Shown here: in pieces, positions 32,738 to 43,016 of the stretch
Layout: each line of letters opens with the position of its first letter
How positions within the stretch are numbered: position 1 is the stretch's first letter
NCBI GenBank assembly: GCA_025603075.1
Contig: MU626386.1
Span: forward strand, 1-59,265
Direction of reading: 5' to 3'
DNA length: 59,265 bases
DNA from: Neoconidiobolus thromboides FSU 785
Lineage: Eukaryota > Entomophthoromycota > Entomophthoromycetes > Entomophthorales > Neoconidiobolaceae
Made by a program: the position numbers and the translations under genes
The notes under the pieces: model-generated
Told to the model about the DNA's origin: nothing
Seen by the model: the letters and a program-made list of their open reading frames with translations, nothing else
Databases searched by the model: none

Positions 32738-33440
32738 TATAAAGTCTCTATTTATTGAAAATGAGAGATATTTTTATTTGATTACTAACTTTTTATATAT
32801 TATACCCTTTTGCAAGTTTTTTAATACTTAATTTTTATCTTTAGATTAAATTTTGAATGGGTTTTCTTAATTGAGCTGTTAATTAAGTCAACAAAGAAAT
32901 GGAATCAATGAGTTTTATTTGATTTTTTACAATGTCTAGAGTTCTATTAGAAATGGAAAAAGGTTTATCAATTGAGAATTTATCTTTTTATTTATTGAAT
33001 ATAGAAAAAATTGAGAGAGATATGGGGATGTATCAGGAATTTCACCAACAATCTTTCCGCTTAAATAGTGCTTAAAAGATGGAAAAAGTAATTAAGCCAG
33101 AAAAAAACATCCTCGTATATTAATGTTATAAAATGAAGATTTTGAATATTTACTTTAATTAATTTTAAATGTTCTAATTAATTAAGTTTATAAATAAAAA
33201 TAAAAACCAGATTAATAATAAATTCATTCATTTAATTATTTTATAAATAAGTCAATAACATTAATTATAAAAATAGTATTCAATGAAGCTAATGAATTAA
33301 TTGATACTATAAAATAAAATAAAGTGAATAGAAATAGTTATCTTTCTTATAAATATTGTATTTAATACTAACTTTCTTTTAGAACTGGAATTTTAAAAGA
33401 AACCCTATTAATTGATTTACATTATTACAAAAATATCAAA
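32738..33440. other. Intergenic region with one MITE
   Basis: 0.7 kb between tRNA-Ala and CAP gene 3; holds the MITE at 33023-33115 and nothing else that I recognise. Confidence 0.6.
33023..33115 (+). mobile_element. MITE copy 9 (93 bp)
   Basis: Left end TGGGGATGTAT, right end ACATCCTCG, flanked by TA (33021-33022 and 33116-33117). It lacks about 10 bp of the usual T-run after the left end. Core CGCTTAAATAGTGCTTAAAA. Confidence 0.9.
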
Positions 33441-34076
33441 ATGAAACTAATCTCATTAAGGGTCATTAGCATTATCTTGTTAACTTCATTGATTGAAGCG
33501 GACGATTTTTCCACTTCATTAATTGAAAAAATCAACACATTACGCATAGAGCATAGTCTTTCACCACTCACCACCTCTTCAAAACTAACTCAAACTGCAT
33601 CTGCCCACGTGAAAAACCTTAACCAAAACCCATCCATCCCCCCTGGTAGTTTAGATTGGGGAGGGGAGCTTTTATGTAGCGTATCAACTTCTTATAATTG
33701 TACATGGAATAAACCATTGGAATTAGCTAATTATGAGAACAAAGGTTATGAAATTACATTTGATGGGAGTTTGGGAGTGGAAGCATTATTTAATGAATGG
33801 AAAGAGGAAGTCAATCCGATTTTTAATTTCTTATTAAATAGAGAAGCTTATAGTGGAAATCAATGGAAAGTCATTGGAGTGGCTAAAGAAGAGAATTATG
33901 GTTCATTATGGATGGGGGAAATATCAGATGAAGAAAGTAACGTTGAGTTTAGGAAATTAAAGGAACACGGTTTAAATAAGAAAATAGACCAAAAATCAAA
34001 TTCACTAAAGGAGAATCAAAGAGAATCAAACTTAAAAAACCCAACAGTTATTGTACCAATTATTAAACAAACTTGA
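33441..34076 (+). CDS. Secreted CAP/SCP-domain protein 3, diverged
   Basis: 211 residues with a signal peptide (1-20) and a CAP-type domain (about 22-165). The first conserved His (SAHVKNLN) and the Glu (NKGYEITF) are present and the CTWNKP motif corresponds to CMWDKP of its relatives. The segment that should carry the second conserved His (PPHR or KGHR in the other two) reads FLLNREAYSGN, so that residue is missing, and the CNLHSW/CCY Cys pair is also lost. The Ser/Thr stalk is absent; instead it ends in a Lys/Asn-rich tail. It looks like a paralogue that has left the common ligand or catalytic site, or is starting to decay; the frame is intact. Confidence 0.8.
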   Translation: MKLISLRVISIILLTSLIEADDFSTSLIEKINTLRIEHSLSPLTTSSKLTQTASAHVKNLNQNPSIPPGSLDWGGELLCSVSTSYNCTWNKPLELANYENKGYEITFDGSLGVEALFNEWKEEVNPIFNFLLNREAYSGNQWKVIGVAKEENYGSLWMGEISDEESNVEFRKLKEHGLNKKIDQKSNSLKENQRESNLKNPTVIVPIIKQT

Positions 34077-34152
34077 GCTTTTTAAAATAAAAATATAAAA
34101 ACAAAAGTAATTCTTTTTTTCTATTTATAAAAATTGATTTTTATTTCCCTTA

Positions 34153-35479
34153 TTAAAAAGCATTAAATGCTTCAAAGTTTGGCATTGTTGCTAATAAAGT
34201 AGATAATTGATTAGCTTTATCTTCTTCTTCTCTAGCTTCTTCTTCATCAAATCCATTTTCCTCTAACCATTTTTTAGGTAATGGTGCCAATTGAGGAACT
34301 TTAGTAACTTTACCTAATTTTTTGTCTAATAAAGCTTTTAAATCTAAAGTTCTACCCGATTTTTTAGTTTCATATTTCAATGATAATAATAATTCATCTA
34401 ATGTTTGTCCTTTAAATTTATCTAAGACTGGATTGGCCCCAATTCTTGGTGGTCTTACTGTTCTTGCTCCTGGGGAGCCACTACCGGGTGTAGCTACTTG
34501 AATTCTTCTTGGATATTCTGGATATTTATAACAATAATAAGGATGTTCTGTATCAAAAGTAGATTCTGCACTGGTTTTAAAGGGAGGTAACATATCTTTT
34601 CCATGAACTGTCTTACGATATTTCTTACCATCATATGGATCCGATTCGGGGAATTTTTGTTGCCATTGCCACCATATCATATCGATAAAGCAATGATGTA
34701 GAAAGAAAATGGGACTAAAATAAAAAATAATTTAATTAATAATTAATAATCAATAATTAATAATATTTAAACTAAAGTTAAACTTCATAAACTTACTCAT
34801 TAGGTGAATGCATAGGTGCAAAATCACCAGGATAAGCACCAATGCCATTATGAGGTCCCCCATGGTATAACTCTAATCTTCTAGAAAAAAATGAAAAGTT
34901 TTTTTCATTTAATAAAGCAACAAATTGTTCTGTAGTTGCAAATGATTTGATTTTATCTCCATTGTTATAACTTCTCTTTAAACAATGTGGATCTGGGAAA
35001 TTCAAATTGAAATTGGAAAAAGGACCATCCCCGATACACCATCCAATACTACTATTACCATTACCGCCCATGTATTTACTACTTAACACGGGTGATAAAT
35101 GAGGTTCATCTGAATCCAAAGTCCAATCCCAATAAGGTAAAATGATTCGTGGATCAATTTTTTGTAATGCTAATTCATATTCTCTTATAAACCGACGATG
35201 CCAAGGTAAAAAGGCAGGTCTAGAATGAGCATATGGTTTATTTTCAACATGAGTTTTACTAAATCGTTCATATTGGGATAGCCGGTCTTTCCAGGGTCGA
35301 CTGTGTAGCTTTTTTATTGCATTGATATATCGGAAATACTCTTCATTCGTTAATTCTCGAATTTCTTTACGTAGTTTTGGACTTCGACATTTGATACTTA
35401 ATTTTTGGGCTTCTGTCGTTAATAGATAGTATAAAGATACTAAAAAGAAGCCGAATATTTGATGACTTTTTAATAGCAT
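34153..35479 (-). CDS. Secreted tyrosinase 1
   Basis: Exons 35479-34797 and 34714-34153 with an 82-bp intron (GTAAGT...TTTTAG), giving 414 residues. The binuclear copper enzyme oxidises mono- and diphenols to quinones. CuA site: His in SKTHVENK, then AHSRPAFLPWHRRF. CuB site: YHGGPHNGIG and, across the splice, [20 protein letters not shown], so the join rebuilds the third copper-B histidine region. The YWDW block and the closing YPEYPRR segment are also present. I chose the ATG at 35479 because MLLKSHQIFGFFLVSLYYLL makes a good signal peptide. An upstream in-frame ATG at 35653 would add 58 residues with no homology and a second hydrophobic stretch. Divergent to tyrosinase 2. Confidence 0.9.
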
Positions 35480-35821
35480 TAAAGATATCAATAAATAAAA
35501 AAGAAAATAAAAATTGGTACAATAGTTAATAATCAATGATAATAAATTATTATCTTTCTTGATATCAATATTAGTAATCTTTAGATTGACGGATGATTTG
35601 GAAGTTGATCTTGAAAATTTTAAGAATATAAAATATTTTCCTAATTTAGTCAAAATTTATTAATCGTCAATGTCAATTAAACCTTTGAAATTTTCTTAAA
35701 AATAACTCAAAAGATCAACATTGAAGAATATTAAAATGAATAAACTCAGCTAGTTGATTACTTTTTTTTAAAAAAAAACAATCCCTACTATTACTTTGCT
35801 TCTATTAATATAATACAAGAA
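35480..35821. promoter_or_regulatory. Shared promoter of the two tyrosinase genes
   Basis: 342 bp between two divergently transcribed tyrosinase start codons. AT-rich with an A/T run at about 35760-35780; no specific factor site recognised. The arrangement favours co-regulation (inference). Confidence 0.5.
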
Positions 35822-37138
35822 ATGCGATTGATTCCCATTCTTAATAATTTAATAGTAATTGTGTTATTATTACTCCTCCATGAAACTCAAAGTTTAACAA
35901 CGGAAGAAGAAATGCGATTAGGTTTCATCGTGAATTATCGTAACAATAATTCAGCCATTATCCGGAATGGTCAATGTATTAAACCAGCGTTGAGACAAGA
36001 AATACGAGATTTAAGTAAAGAAGATTATAATCGATTAGTGTATGCCATCAATAAATTACATGAAAGAAAGCCTAATGAACGGTATACAAAATTCGAAAAA
36101 ATGGTACGATTACATGTAAGTTATTATGATATAGCTCATGGGGTACCTGCCTTTCTTCCATGGCATCGATATTACATTCGTTTATTTGAATTAGAATTAC
36201 AAAAGATTGATCAAAATATTGTATTGCCTTATTGGGATTGGTCCCATGATGCTCGCCATCCAGAAAATAGTCCTGTATTAACAGATTACTATATGGGTGG
36301 ACAAGGTGATAAGCGTCAAGATTATTGTGTGAAATCAGGACCATTTAAAAATTGGATGACTTTGGTAGATTATCCTCATTGTTTATCAAGAAGATATGAT
36401 GAAGGGGAAGTTTGTTCACCTTTTCCTAATCCTGAAGAAGTATTGTTTTTAACAAATATGAATTTATTTTCAGATTTTAGTTATGAATTGGAAATGGCTC
36501 ACGGCTCCCCTCATACTGCTATCGGTTCTGATCCAGGTGATTTTGGTATTTCGATTTCTCCCAATGACCCTTTGTTCTATTTACATCATGCTTTTGTTGA
36601 TTTAATCTATGATCTTTGGTTAAAAAAGAGGAATTTATATAATTTTAAATATGAAGGATTTGCATTCAATAACTTTCGAGTATCAGTGAATGATTTATTG
36701 AAACCATTTAATCGAAATGTATATTCAACATTTAATTCTAAAACCAATTTCTTTTGTTATGAATATGCAGAATATCCAAGAAGATTACAACCTAATAATG
36801 AAGTTTATCCAATTAAAAAAGAAGAATCTAGAGCTATTAAATTACCAAGAAATAAATTTACTAATCCAGCATTAAGTGAATTAGGTTTATTAGACGTTAA
36901 TTCTGTATTAAAAATATTACAATCAAAAGCAGTTAACAATACTCATAATAGTAATGGAGCTGGTAGATCAAGTTCTATTTTTAATAGTGAAAAATTAAAA
37001 CCAAGGAAACCATTGCCAGAGCGATGGTTAAAACAAAATAAGTTTGATTCAAATAAGGTGCGTCAAATCGAAAATAGGAATGAACAATTAATTGATGCTT
37101 TTAATAATTTACCAGTATATGTACCTTTAGCTGAATAA
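35822..37138 (+). CDS. Secreted tyrosinase 2
   Basis: 438 residues, no intron. Signal peptide (1-24, IVIVLLLLLHETQS). CuA region: RLHVSYYDIAHGVPAFLPWH supplies three His; CuB: AHGSPHTAIG and NDPLFYLHHAFVDLIYDLW. YWDW and YAEYPRRLQ blocks match tyrosinase 1. The C-terminal 100 residues are Lys/Arg/Asn-rich and, as in tyrosinase 1, end with a PLPERWLKQNKFD-type motif followed by an acidic/basic helix. Family enzymes make melanin or cross-link wall phenols and proteins. Intron loss or gain distinguishes it from its neighbour. Extracellular location is inferred from the signal peptide. Confidence 0.9.
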   Translation: MRLIPILNNLIVIVLLLLLHETQSLTTEEEMRLGFIVNYRNNNSAIIRNGQCIKPALRQEIRDLSKEDYNRLVYAINKLHERKPNERYTKFEKMVRLHVSYYDIAHGVPAFLPWHRYYIRLFELELQKIDQNIVLPYWDWSHDARHPENSPVLTDYYMGGQGDKRQDYCVKSGPFKNWMTLVDYPHCLSRRYDEGEVCSPFPNPEEVLFLTNMNLFSDFSYELEMAHGSPHTAIGSDPGDFGISISPNDPLFYLHHAFVDLIYDLWLKKRNLYNFKYEGFAFNNFRVSVNDLLKPFNRNVYSTFNSKTNFFCYEYAEYPRRLQPNNEVYPIKKEESRAIKLPRNKFTNPALSELGLLDVNSVLKILQSKAVNNTHNSNGAGRSSSIFNSEKLKPRKPLPERWLKQNKFDSNKVRQIENRNEQLIDAFNNLPVYVPLAE

Positions 37139-37577
37139 TATATATATATATATTAAATAAAATAACTATTTTCTATTTGTTATTAATATTATTATTGCTA
37201 ATGTTTAATTTTGTGGAATAAATACCAATAAACATTGTTTGAGGTATATTACGTTTGTTTTTAATTATGAAGTTAAAGAATCTAATTGATAATCAATTGA
37301 CATTATACAATACTTATAAAATATATTTAGTACTGTATTATATCATCATTCTATATCATTGCTTTTTATTATATAAAAGGAACATAAGAAGCTTTAGATA
37401 ATAATTTCAATTACAAATTTAAAATCAAATAATAAAAATCAATCCAATAAATTTATCTTATATTCAAACTAAATAAAACTTATTTTAAAAAATTCAATTA
37501 AATAACTTGAAATAAAAACAAATTCAATAGCTTGAATTCTAATATACTCTTGTTTAATACATCTGCTATATTGCTTT
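37139..37577. other. Intergenic region, nothing recognised
   Basis: 0.44 kb between two convergent genes (tyrosinase 2 and TIM9). Starts with a TA dinucleotide run (37139-37154). Confidence 0.55.
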
Positions 37578-38130
37578 TTAATTCATACCGCCTTGCATTT
37601 TCATATTTTCTTCTTGAAATTTAGCATTGATCCTTTCAGTAGCTGATAAAAATTTTTTAACACATAAACTAATGCATTTATCCTAAAATTAAATTAAATT
37701 AAACTTCAACTTCAAATTATTATACATGGTAAAAAAAAGATTATCAAATAACCGTTATATAAAAAATAAACGGATTGAAATCAATTCTTTGTAATTAATT
37801 ATAAAAGAGGAACTTATGCTTACCTCTTTTGGTGAAATTGAAGATGAAGTAAAATCATTAACACAAGAATCAAAGCATGATTTAGTGAGATTTAAATAAG
37901 ATAACATTACTTCATTTTCCTATAATTTAACTGTTAATTACTAATATTCAAATAAATAAATGAAACCATAATGAAAAAATGGTTTATATTGTCAATATTT
38001 TAATAATAAATAAATAAATAGATAAATAAATAAATAGATAAATAAATAAATAAATAAATAAACTTACTTGTTTCTTGTTTAAATATTCTTGTAATTTTTT
38101 TTCTTCACTTGAACTTAAACCACGATTCAT
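37578..38130 (-). CDS. TIM9: Mitochondrial small Tim chaperone Tim9
   Basis: Three exons on the minus strand: 38130-38068, 37919-37824 and 37682-37578, giving 87 residues, the same length as yeast Tim9. Too split to appear as one open frame. Introns are 148 and 141 bp (GTAAGT...TATAG; GTAAGC...TTTTAG); intron 1 contains an (AAAT)n microsatellite. The protein has twin CX3C motifs, CFDSC and CISLC, 15 residues apart as in Tim9, the VNDFTSS block, and KFLSATERINAKFQEEN matching the C-terminal helix. Tim9-Tim10 hexamers in the intermembrane space escort carrier precursors to the TIM22 complex. Divergent to the TIM9-like gene. Confidence 0.92.
38005..38062. repeat. (AAAT)n microsatellite inside TIM9 intron 1
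   Basis: About 14 tetranucleotide units, interrupted twice by GATA, ending 5 bases before the donor site of intron 1. Length polymorphism here would change intron size only. Confidence 0.85.
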
Positions 38131-38242
38131 TTTTTAATCTAGTTTTTAATCGATATAGTAAAAACAAACAATAGACATTAATATTTTAGAAGATAAATGA
38201 GTTCAAATGGATTGCAAAAAGTAAAGAGAATTGCAATTATTG

Positions 38243-38258
38243 GATTGGAATTCCAATC
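38243..38258. promoter_or_regulatory. 16-bp palindrome with two back-to-back CCAAT boxes
   Basis: GATTGGAATTCCAATC is a perfect palindrome in the 205-bp shared promoter of TIM9 and the TIM9-like gene, presenting CCAAT on both strands. The HAP2/3/5 (NF-Y) complex binds CCAAT and drives nuclear genes for mitochondrial proteins in fungi; use of this site by that complex is inference. Confidence 0.5.
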
Positions 38259-38335
38259 TATTCAGATATTAATTGACATTTTAAAATCAAAAATATTATC
38301 TTTTAAATAAAAATAATCAACTATTACTATTTAAA

Positions 38336-38718
38336 ATGATTGATCCAACTCGAATGAATTATGAAGATCAATTAAAATTTAATAGAATACTAACTAAGAT
38401 ACAAGTAACTTTTATTTTGTATAATAATAAATTTAACTCTTAATTAAATAATTAAAGCAAAAAGACACGATTGATTCCATTATAAAATTAAATGAAAGGT
38501 GTTTTATTGATTGTAATAGAGATTTAACCACGGATTTAATAACTGAAAAAGAGGTGAATAATAATTATCAATTATTTAAAGAAGTTAAAATAATTCATTT
38601 TATTTAGAATAAATGTTTAGAGAAATGTGTGTTTAAATTCTTTTTAGTATCCGAAAGGTTATCGAAAAGATTAAGTGAAAATCAAGAAATTAAAAAAGCA
38701 TTAAATATGGAGCAATAA
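38336..38718 (+). CDS. TIM9-like small Tim protein, diverged paralogue
   Basis: Three exons: 38336-38404, 38458-38553 and 38608-38718; introns of 53 and 54 bp (GTAACT...AAAG; GTGAAT...TTTAG), giving 91 residues. Twin CX3C motifs CFIDC and CLEKC are 15 residues apart, and the segments LTTDLITEKE and FFLVSERLSKRLSENQ resemble Tim9 more than Tim8, Tim10 or Tim13. Exon 2 is 96 bp, exactly as in TIM9, and both introns fall at the same points of the protein, so the pair arose by duplication. It should be an intermembrane-space chaperone; whether it replaces Tim12 or Tim10 function cannot be told. Head-to-head with TIM9. Confidence 0.85.
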
Positions 38719-39515
38719 CGGAAGTGAATTGGAGTGGAATAGGAAGTTTTTTTACAAGAATAATAGAAAATTTTAAATTGTTATGATTTTAAATTTATTA
38801 GAAATGGTTTTGAATTAGATTGATTCTTTTTTTAGTCACTTTTTATAGAATTGAGATATGTTATCATAGTTTATTTGATAGGTAAATTTCAAATGTTTAT
38901 ACAAAGGTAATGTATATTTTTCACCATTTATCAGATAGAAGATAATTGATTACTTATATCATTTTACTAATAGAAGATAAAATAATAATAGTCTTTGTTT
39001 TCAAGCTTGTTTTATAACCTTATTTTATTCAATCTCAATTTTAAAATTTTAATAAAATAATTGATTTTTTTATCAATATAGTAATTATTTTTTATTTTAC
39101 AAAGCGTTTATCTTTATTGATTTATAAATTAAATTAGTAAATCCATAACAAAAATTAATATATAAATAAAGTTGAATAATTTATAATACAAATTGATTTA
39201 CATAACAAGTAAAGCTATTTGGCCACTTATTCTAAATTGAAATAACTCAAATTCTAAAAAACATTCTCACCAAAAACGCCTAAATCTCTTTCACCAATCA
39301 ATTTAATCAAAACTATTCAAAGTTGTTCATTCCTTGGTTCTCTTTCTTGTTCTAACCAATAGAATCATCTTATCTGTCTTTCTTTTCCAACTAAAAACAC
39401 CAAGAACGCCACTCGTTATAAACAACCAATCAAATATTATTGAATCACTATTGATAAAAATTAATACTTGGAAAATTCTTTATTTAATTTTAAAGCAAAT
39501 CGAGGTCAATAAACA
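38719..39515. other. Intergenic region, nothing recognised
   Basis: 0.8 kb upstream of SRV2. The plus-strand frame at 39334-39519 is the 5' leader region and is not supported as coding. Confidence 0.55.
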
Positions 39516-41343
39516 ATGAGTGAACATTCGAGTACCTTAGCCGTTTTATTAAAACGATTAGAACAAGCTACCTCTCGATTGGAAAGTTTATCTATTTCAA
39601 AAAGTAAAAAGGAGGATTCTAAACCTAGTGAAAAATCAATTGTATCCACTGCAACCTTATCCAGTTCCAGTGAATTACCTGAAAGTATTAAAAAGTACGA
39701 TGAAAAACTTTTATCTGCTATTCAAGAATATAAATCTCTTTCCTCTTCTCTTGATCCATTAATTTCAAGTCAAAGTGACTTAATTGAATCTCTTTACCTT
39801 GAAAGTAAAAAAATATTACCATTGTCACTTCAATGTAAGAAACCAAGTAGTAATGAGAAAGTTAGTGAAATTTGGTCTTCAAGTCAAAAAATTTTAGATC
39901 AAATATTGAATATCACCGATAATAATAGAGCTTCTCCTTTTTTTAATCATTTATCTGCTGTATCCTCAGGTGCCCCTGCTTTTTCTTGGTTTTTAGTTGT
40001 AAGTGAATTTTGAATAGATAGATTTTTTTAGAAGTACAATGAATTAATTATTTTAACTATTTAGGAACCAGAATGTGCTTCTAGTGTTAAAGACCAAATT
40101 GAATCAAGTCAATTTTATGGGTTTAAAGTGATTAAAGAATATAAAGAAAAGTAAATTTTAAATAACAAAATAGAAAATTAAAATAAATAGAACTAACATT
40201 GAATTTTAGAGATCCAAAGCATCATGAATGGATTAAAAGCTATTTCAAATTATTAAATGAATTATATGATTATGTTAATACTTACTTTAAAACTGGGTTA
40301 ACTTGGAATCCAAATGGTATTGAATGGAACAATTCCCTATCCGTTTCTAACAACACTACTTCACCACCACCAAAACCACCTAAACCAACAAGTTTAAAAT
40401 CAAGTTCAAATACTAATTTACCACCCCCACCCCCACCCGCTCCATTATTTCAAGATTTATTAAAAGAAGAAAATGATAATAATAATAATAAAGGTGGTAT
40501 TAATTCTATTTTCAGTGAGATTAATCAAGGTGAAAACGTAACTTCAGGACTTAAAAAAGTGGACAAATCTCAGAAAAATCAACCTCCTTTAAATCAAGTA
40601 GTTCCTCCAGCTAGATCAACTGGTAAGTCAATTCTATAAATGTAAATATTGAAGCTAATCGAATTTTTATAACAATATTAGCTCGTCCATCACCAGGTAA
40701 AGTGACCCCAGCTTCCATTAAAGAAGCAGAGACTAAATTGGATGGGCATAAGTGGTTAGTTGTAAGTTTCAATTAAATTAAATTAGTTAATTATAATATA
40801 ATGATATTAATAATTCTTGTTAATTTTAATTAGCAATATCATCAAAGTGGTATGATAACTGTTGAACCAACAGAGTTTAAACAATTGGTTTATATCTTTA
40901 ATTGTAATAATACAACTATTGAAATTAGAGGAAAATGTAATGGAGTTATATTAGGTAACTTAATAGTTTAATATTACAATTAAGTAATATATAAGTAACA
41001 TTTCATTTTTACAGATAGTTGCAAAAAAAGTGGTGTGGTATTAGACACAGCTATAGCTTCTGTGGATATTATTAATAGTAGTTCATGTCAAGTTCAAATC
41101 CTTAAAAGTACTCCTATGGTAGTTATTGATAAAACGGATGGTTTACAATTATATTTATCTAAAGAGGGGTTGAATACTGAAATTACTACGGCTAAATCGA
41201 GTCAGATTAATGTATTATTACCAACTAAGACAGAGGTAGGAGACGAGGAAGTAGAAGACTTTGTTGAAAGAGCTATTCCTGAACAATTTAAAACTACTAT
41301 TGTAGATGGAAAATTGATAACTACTCCTATTGAACATGAATGA
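39516..41343 (+). CDS. SRV2: Adenylyl cyclase-associated protein (CAP/Srv2)
   Basis: Six exons: 39516-39998, 40065-40150, 40210-40622, 40682-40761, 40834-40954 and 41015-41343; five introns of 59-72 bp, 503 residues. The joined frame is exact (504 codons with the stop). Domains in order: N-terminal oligomerisation helix with LAVLLKRLEQATSRLESL (about 8-26); the helical folded domain to about 225 (PAFSWFLVEPECASSVKDQ, DPKHHEWIKSYFKLLN); a Pro-rich linker (PPPPPPAP, profilin/SH3 binding); a WH2-like stretch; and the C-terminal beta-helix CARP domain binding ADP-actin (HQSGMITVEPTEFKQLVYIF, DKTDGLQLYLSKEG). It recycles cofilin-bound actin monomers and, in yeasts, links to adenylyl cyclase. Confidence 0.95.
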
Positions 41344-41672
41344 ATATTGGATGAAAGAAGGATAAAATAATGACATATTTTAATACTTTGATTTCAAATT
41401 CAATTGATTGGTTGGAATTGATTGACTTCATATTTTTCAATCATTTTTAAATAAACAGAAAAAAAAAATCAAAATTTTAGATATTATTTTTCAAAAAAAA
41501 GTTTAGTTTTAGATTTGAGTTTTAGAATAAATAAATAAATAATAAAGATAGATAGATAAAAGCCAATAAATAGTTTATAACAGCTTTGAGATTTTCATAA
41601 AATAAAGAATTGGATCCAATTTTTCAAACCCAGTAAAATTTAAAGTTTTGATTCAAATTCAATTTACATTTA
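41344..41672. other. Promoter of the mitochondrial carrier gene
   Basis: About 330 bp between SRV2 and the next start on the same strand. Contains AAAT/GATA simple repeats (about 41528-41560); nothing else recognised. Confidence 0.5.
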
Positions 41673-42857
41673 ATGACCATTTCCAATACCGATAATGCGC
41701 CTATATGGCAGGTAATTTATTTCAACCATAACTTCTTGAACTAATTTTCTATTTTTTCCCTTTATACAGAACATTGTAGCAGGCGGTATAGCAGGTGGTA
41801 GTGCCGATTTCCTGATGCATGGGCTAGACACCTTAAAAACACGTTTACAAGGTCAACCTTATCCACTCAAATACAATTCATTATACCACTGTTTCCAAAC
41901 AGTATGGAAATTAGAAGGAATTTCTGGGTTCTATGGTGGTATTCAACCAGCTATGATAGGTTCTATTTTTGGTACCATGATTTATTTTGGTAGTTATGAA
42001 ACGTTTAAAAGAACTTTAAGAGATTTTGAATTACCAGAAACAGGTAATCATTTAATATCCGCCGGTATTGCGGAAGTTATGGTAAGTACAATCTATGTCC
42101 CATCTGAAGTATTGAAAACCAGAATGCAATTGCAAGGAAAATATAATAACCCTCATTTTATTTCTGGATACAATTACAAAAATTGGAGAGAAGCATTGAC
42201 CACGGTAAGTAGTTTTAGATATTAAATATTAAATTGATTTATGGAAATTAATATTGGTAGATTATTAAAAATGATGGTCTATCGACTATGTTTCGCGGAT
42301 ATCAAGCTACTTTATTGAGAGATGTACCTTGTACTGCTATTCAATTTACAATTTATGAAAGTTTAAAAAATTGGTATTTAAAAGAAAGAGAAAATACATT
42401 ACTAAGTGAAATGTTAATGGGTGGTATTGCTGGTTCAATGGCAGGTGGTATAACTACTCCATTAGGTAAATCAATAATTTAATTTTATAAACAATACAAA
42501 TATTAATAAAACACAATAATTTTTCTTTATTTCTCTATAGATGTAGTTAAAACGGTATTACAAACTCAGCAAATTAAAGAAAGTATAAAAAGTCAACCAA
42601 AAAGAATAAAGGGGTTATCTTTACCTAAAGTACCTAATAATAATAATACACTTTCACAATCTTTATTATCATTAAATAAGTTACCGAATGGACCTAAAAT
42701 TACAAATTCTAATGGAATTATAGATGCTTTAAAATCATCTTACAATACTTATGGTTTTCAAGGTTTATTTAGAGGTTTAGCTCCAAGGACGCTTTGGATG
42801 GGTTTTCAATCGGCTATTATGTTTGTTATTTATGAACAAGCGATTGCTTGGTTTTAA
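41673..42857 (+). CDS. MME1: Mitochondrial carrier, MME1 (YMR166C)-like
   Basis: Four exons: 41673-41711, 41770-42204, 42261-42465 and 42541-42857; introns of 58, 56 and 75 bp, 331 residues, exact frame. The three-fold carrier structure is clear: repeat 1 GLDTLKTRLQGQ, repeat 2 PSEVLKTRMQLQG, repeat 3 PLDVVKTVLQTQQ (the P-x-D/E-x-x-K motif; the Pro of repeat 1 is replaced, as I recall for yeast Mme1). Repeat 3 carries an inserted Asn/Ser/Pro-rich loop (about 245-285, KGLSLPKVPNNNN) before the last matrix helix. The family sits in the inner membrane; Mme1 is described as a magnesium exporter. Assignment to this subgroup over other carriers is likely, not certain. Confidence 0.8.
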
Positions 42858-43016
42858 AGGAGTTTTTTCAAAGAAATATAGCTACTAGAGGATAGAAATT
42901 AAGTATATTATATCGATTAAAAATGTTGGATTGATTAAAAGGAACAAGAGAGAATTAAGTAGATTATAAAAATAAAAAATTGAAGCTTTGTAACTATTTT
43001 TTTTGTTAAATTTATA

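Noticed and set aside
37990-38065. AAAT/GATA array considered as CRISPR-like or regulatory
   Set aside because: Simple tetranucleotide microsatellite inside a TIM9 intron, without spacers.
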